A DNA stretch of 6,962 nt from CAYQAJ01 sp964415245 (GTDB lineage Bacteria > Planctomycetota > Planctomycetia > Pirellulales > Pirellulaceae). The notes below the pieces were generated by a model, which saw only the letters and a program-made list of their open reading frames with translations, was not told the DNA's origin and did not search any database. Each line of letters opens with the position of its first letter. The stretch's first letter is position 1. This document shows positions 4,798 to 6,962 of the stretch, piece after piece. The stretch lies in assembly GCA_964415245.1 (NCBI GenBank), contig CAYQAJ010000269.1, forward strand, positions 1-6,962, read 5' to 3'. The position numbers and the translations under genes were made by a program.

Positions 4798-5895
4798 TCA
4801 GAATAGCCGGAGCTGTGCTGCATCGAGGCGTGAGCGGAATAGGGATGTATCGAGCGGCGGGTGTTTGCCGTCGAGATGATTGCGGCGGGCGAAGAGCTTG
4901 AACGTGGCGCGGATTTGGTCGGCGGCGAAACCGCTGCCCTTCATGCGGTCGCCGAACTTCGCGCTGTTGAGCTTGCCGCCGCGCGTGGAGCGGATCATCG
5001 ACTCGATGCGCCGCTGTTTCGACGGTACGGCGCGGGCCAGCCAGTCCTGAAAAACGGGGCGCACCGCCAAGGGTAGACGCAATAGCACGTAGCCCGCCCA
5101 GCGGGCGCCCGCGGCGCTTACCTCGCTCAGGATCGCGGGAATCTCCACGTCGTTCAGGCCGGGGATCACCGGCGCTACCAGCACGCCCGTGGGAATGCCG
5201 GCGGCGCTCAGCTCGCGAATGGCGCGCAATCGAACGGCTGGGCTGCTGGTGCGCGGTTCCATCACACGGGCCAAAGGCGCGTCGAGCGATGTAACGCTCA
5301 GATTCACGTGCACGATGTTCAGCCGGGCCATCTCGGACAAGAGATCGAGGTCGCGCGTCACCAGGGCGTTCTTGGTAACGATGCACACCGGCTGACGCGC
5401 AGCGAGCGCCACCTCCAGGCACCCGCGCGTGAGTCGAAAGTGGCGCTCGGCCGGTTGGTAGCAGTCGGTTACGCCCGAGAGCATGATCGGCTCGCACTGC
5501 CACTTGTCGCGGGCGAGCCACTGGCGCAACAGCTCGGGCGCCCGCCGCTTGACGAGGATGCGGCTTTCGAAGTCGATTCCCGCGCCCAGGCCGAGGTACT
5601 CGTGCGTCGGCCGGGCATAGCAGTAACTGCATCCGTGCGCGCAGCCGCGGTAGGGATTCACGCTGTAGCGAAAGGGAATGTCGGGGCTGTCGTTCTCGCT
5701 GACGATCGAGCGGGAATCGTCGTCGAAGTACTCGGTGCGGAGCGTGGGGAGAGGCGCGTCGGCGTCTTCAGGATCGAGGTGCTCGAAGTCGTCGTCGATG
5801 CTGATCCGCTCGAAGCGATTGGGCGGATTGGCCTGCGCTCCGCGTCCTTTGAGATGCGAGACAGAACCGATTTGGGGCGAATGCGGCGCGGACAT
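4798..5895 (-). CDS. PA0069-family radical SAM protein (SplB-like)
   Basis: A 365-residue cytosolic iron-sulfur enzyme. The radical SAM cluster motif is CAHGCSYC (Cys85, Cys89, Cys92, the CxxxCxxC form), preceded by the family hallmark SVNPYRGC. The N-terminus has the conserved GRGAQANPPNRFE stretch (about 17-29) typical of PA0069 / Rv2578c-like proteins related to spore photoproduct lyase (COG1533). Further conserved blocks are MLSGVTDCYQPAE (138-150), VTKNALVTRD (173-182) and the VLVAPVIPGLND (238-249) strand. The C-terminal part carries MIRSTRGGKLNSAKFGDRMKG (300-320). The substrate and reaction of this family are not established, so no function is assigned beyond radical chemistry. The ATG at 5895 gives the expected N-terminus but lacks a clear Shine-Dalgarno sequence. 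It is a single-gene transcript from the promoter at 5952-5980, convergent with the toxin gene. Confidence 0.95.
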   Translation of the reverse strand: MSAPHSPQIGSVSHLKGRGAQANPPNRFERISIDDDFEHLDPEDADAPLPTLRTEYFDDDSRSIVSENDSPDIPFRYSVNPYRGCAHGCSYCYARPTHEYLGLGAGIDFESRILVKRRAPELLRQWLARDKWQCEPIMLSGVTDCYQPAERHFRLTRGCLEVALAARQPVCIVTKNALVTRDLDLLSEMARLNIVHVNLSVTSLDAPLARVMEPRTSSPAVRLRAIRELSAAGIPTGVLVAPVIPGLNDVEIPAILSEVSAAGARWAGYVLLRLPLAVRPVFQDWLARAVPSKQRRIESMIRSTRGGKLNSAKFGDRMKGSGFAADQIRATFKLFARRNHLDGKHPPLDTSLFRSRLDAAQLRLF

Positions 5896-5951
5896 GGCAC
5901 GAATCCGCGAGGAAAATGCGGAGCGCGTGGAGTCGCACTGTACTGTTCTTT

Positions 5952-5980
5952 TGTATAGATTGGCGCGTGGGATGTGTCAA
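5952..5980 (-). promoter_or_regulatory. Near-consensus sigma-70 promoter of the radical SAM gene
   Basis: Read leftward: TTGACA (5980-5975), exactly 17 bases, then TATACA (5957-5952). Only one base differs from consensus across both hexamers. The start site would be near 5945, giving a leader of about 50 bases before the ATG at 5895. I see no operator or riboswitch in that leader. Confidence 0.8.
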
Positions 5981-6012
5981 GCGGTTGCTGCATCTGGGGC
6001 ATGACGGTCTGG

Positions 6013-6032
6013 ATTCCCGCATTCGCGGGATT
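6013..6032. repeat. 20-bp dRS3-like palindrome, copy 1
   Basis: ATTCCCGCATTCGCGGGATT has a 6-bp stem (TCCCGC with GCGGGA) and loop ATTC. It differs from the copy at 6908-6927 mainly in the loop and by one arm base. It is preceded by GG and followed by GA as in that copy. It lies between the end of the acyltransferase gene and the radical SAM promoter. No T tract follows on either strand, so termination is possible but not shown. Confidence 0.7.
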
Positions 6033-6044
6033 GACACACGTTGG

Positions 6045-6803
6045 CTAACGCCGTCTCGATCCCAGCAACTTCGGCTCGTAGTCGGGGCGGCCGGCGAGTC
6101 GGGCGATCTCGCGCATGGCGCGAAGCGTGATCTCTTCCAGCACGCATCGATCTTCGCCGCGGTCGTAGTACTCGTTCAGGTACAGGGGCTGCCCGATCTT
6201 CACGCGGACCCGCGCCGGCGTGAAAAACGGACCCAGCACGGTGTCCGTGTAGGGCATCCCTTCGACGTAGCAGGGGACGATGGGCACCCGAGCCCGCAGC
6301 GCCACCAGCGCCGCTCCCGAATGCGACGGCAGCAGCAAGTCGGACGAACGGTTGATGCGACCCTCGGGAAACATGCCCACCAACTTGCCGTCGGAGACGA
6401 GGCGCATGGCGGTACGCACCGAGGCGGTGTCGATTCCGCTGCGCGACGTGGGGATGGCCCCGAAGAACCACAACAGTCGGCCCAGGATGGGGCGGCGGTA
6501 ATACTCCTTGGCCACCATCCAGTGAATGACGCGGCGGACGGCGGGCTGAATGACGAAGGGGTCGGCACTGGTGCGGTGGTTGGCGACGAGCACGGCGCCC
6601 ATGTCCGGCGGAATGGGCAATCGGTCGGATACCTGCGCCCGCCACAGCAGCCGCGCGACGAGCACATCGAACCCGTAGGCGAGCGATAAGGGAACGGAGA
6701 GCGGGCTGCGGATGAGCGCCACGACGCCCCAGACGCAAAGTGCCGTGGCGACGAGCAGCAGTGCCAGGGCGGCCACGAGATCAGCCAACGGATCGGGCGA
6801 CAT
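6045..6803 (-). CDS. plsC: 1-acyl-sn-glycerol-3-phosphate acyltransferase (PlsC-like)
   Basis: A 252-residue membrane-associated enzyme that would acylate lysophosphatidic acid to phosphatidic acid in phospholipid synthesis. An N-terminal membrane helix spans about 7-31. The acyltransferase motifs appear in order: motif I NHRTSADP with His76 and Asp81 (Hx4D), motif II around Arg121 (PTSRSGID), motif III FPEGRINRS (145-153, with EGR in place of the usual EGT) and motif IV VPIVPCYVEG (173-182). The length is normal for PlsC. The ATG at 6803 is chosen because it precedes the membrane helix; there is no Shine-Dalgarno sequence, and the leader is a GC-rich 8-bp tandem repeat. The gene appears monocistronic, with a dRS3-like palindrome on each side. 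A related lysophospholipid or glycerophosphate acyltransferase activity cannot be excluded. Confidence 0.93.
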   Translation of the reverse strand: MSPDPLADLVAALALLLVATALCVWGVVALIRSPLSVPLSLAYGFDVLVARLLWRAQVSDRLPIPPDMGAVLVANHRTSADPFVIQPAVRRVIHWMVAKEYYRRPILGRLLWFFGAIPTSRSGIDTASVRTAMRLVSDGKLVGMFPEGRINRSSDLLLPSHSGAALVALRARVPIVPCYVEGMPYTDTVLGPFFTPARVRVKIGQPLYLNEYYDRGEDRCVLEEITLRAMREIARLAGRPDYEPKLLGSRRR

Positions 6804-6810
6804 GAAGCCA

Positions 6811-6860
6811 GACGCGGGGACGCGAGGACACGGGGACGCGGAGACGCCGGGACACGGGGA
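6811..6860. repeat. 8-bp tandem repeat, six copies, in the plsC leader
   Basis: Consecutive units on the plus strand are GACGCGGG, GACGCGAG, GACACGGG, GACGCGGA, GACGCCGG and GACACGGG, followed by a partial GA. The array starts seven bases upstream of the plsC start codon, so it forms most of the untranslated leader and occupies the position where a ribosome binding site would lie. Confidence 0.85.
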
Positions 6861-6865
6861 TTATT

Positions 6866-6892
6866 GGTATACAGTATTCTGCCGGCTGGCAA
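6866..6892 (-). promoter_or_regulatory. Weak candidate promoter for plsC
   Basis: Read leftward: TTGCCA (6892-6887), 15 bases, TATACC (6871-6866). The spacing is shorter than the usual 16-18, so this is tentative. It is the only AT-rich stretch between the upstream terminator and the gene. Confidence 0.3.
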
Positions 6893-6907
6893 CGGACAAC
6901 GGGCCGG

Positions 6908-6927
6908 ATTCCCGCCTGCGCGGGAAT
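6908..6927. repeat. 20-bp dRS3-like palindrome, copy 2
   Basis: ATTCCCGCCTGCGCGGGAAT has a perfect 8-bp stem with loop CTGC. It fits the ATTCCC-N8-GGGAAT formula of the neisserial dRS3 element. It is followed by GACG and preceded by GG, flanks often seen with this type of repeat. Confidence 0.75.
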
Positions 6928-6940
6928 GACGATGGCGCAA

Positions 6941-6962
6941 ATAAAAGCCCCGGCCTTCCGGC
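6941..6962 (-). terminator. Intrinsic terminator of a leftward gene, cut by the window edge
   Basis: Read leftward from the edge: GCC, the loop GGAA, GGCCGGGGC, then TTTTATTT. The visible arm GCCCCGGCC (6947-6955) needs GGCCGGGGC on its right, of which only GGC (6960-6962) is in the window. The T-rich tail is on the minus strand, so it should end a gene transcribed leftward from outside the window and insulate plsC from it. Confidence 0.6.

Noticed and set aside
4798..5895. Radical SAM gene plus toxin-antitoxin pair as a new defence or maturation system
   Set aside because: The genes converge, have separate promoters and belong to widespread independent families; there is no precursor peptide or shared operon.
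5916..6689. Long plus-strand open frame of 257 codons opposite plsC
   Set aside because: It mirrors the acyltransferase on the other strand, has an Arg/His/Gly-rich composition and no domain, and results from high GC content.
1..6962. CRISPR array, tRNA, rRNA, transposase or prophage gene
   Set aside because: Scanning both strands I found no regularly spaced 25-40 bp repeats, no cloverleaf and no recognisable transposase or phage protein.

Overview
The window is a compact, GC-rich bacterial chromosomal segment carrying mostly housekeeping genes. The protein types (a Gfo/Idh-type oxidoreductase remnant coupled to a sugar phosphate isomerase, a NuoN with a long low-complexity loop), the frequent lack of Shine-Dalgarno sequences and the many short palindromic and tandem repeats suggest a planctomycete of the Pirellulales kind. 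That placement is inference from style, not from a marker gene.

Layout, left to right. (1) Positions 1-1991, plus strand: the 3' part of nuoN (proton-pumping subunit N of respiratory complex I), then a small uncharacterised helical protein probably co-transcribed with it. (2) 1995-2116: a pair of inverted palindromes forming a REPIN-like element. (3) 2123-2917, plus: a TatD-family metal-dependent hydrolase. (4) 2975-3910, minus: a sugar phosphate isomerase/epimerase of the xylose isomerase-like TIM-barrel family. Its ATG overlaps the stop codon of a C-terminal stub of a Gfo/Idh/MocA oxidoreductase (3907-4026, minus), so a two-gene operon appears to have lost its first member. (5) 4163-4776, plus: a ParDE-like type II toxin-antitoxin pair with its own strong promoter, lying just upstream of the broken operon. 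(6) 4798-5895, minus: a PA0069-family radical SAM protein with a near-consensus promoter. (7) 6045-6803, minus: a PlsC-like 1-acylglycerol-3-phosphate acyltransferase with a six-copy 8-bp tandem repeat in its leader and a 20-bp dRS3-like palindrome on each side. (8) The right edge cuts through an intrinsic terminator for a leftward gene outside the window.

The genes do not form one pathway; they are separate transcription units. I see no new defence, biosynthetic or mobile system. What stands out is the small-repeat load and where it sits: inside the nuoN reading frame, at the tatD stop codon (the same repeat, read in the same frame as RETAGE), before the tatD start, and in the plsC leader. 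Two further points deserve attention: the broken oxidoreductase next to the toxin-antitoxin module, with an inverted repeat at its break, and the uncharacterised gene behind nuoN.
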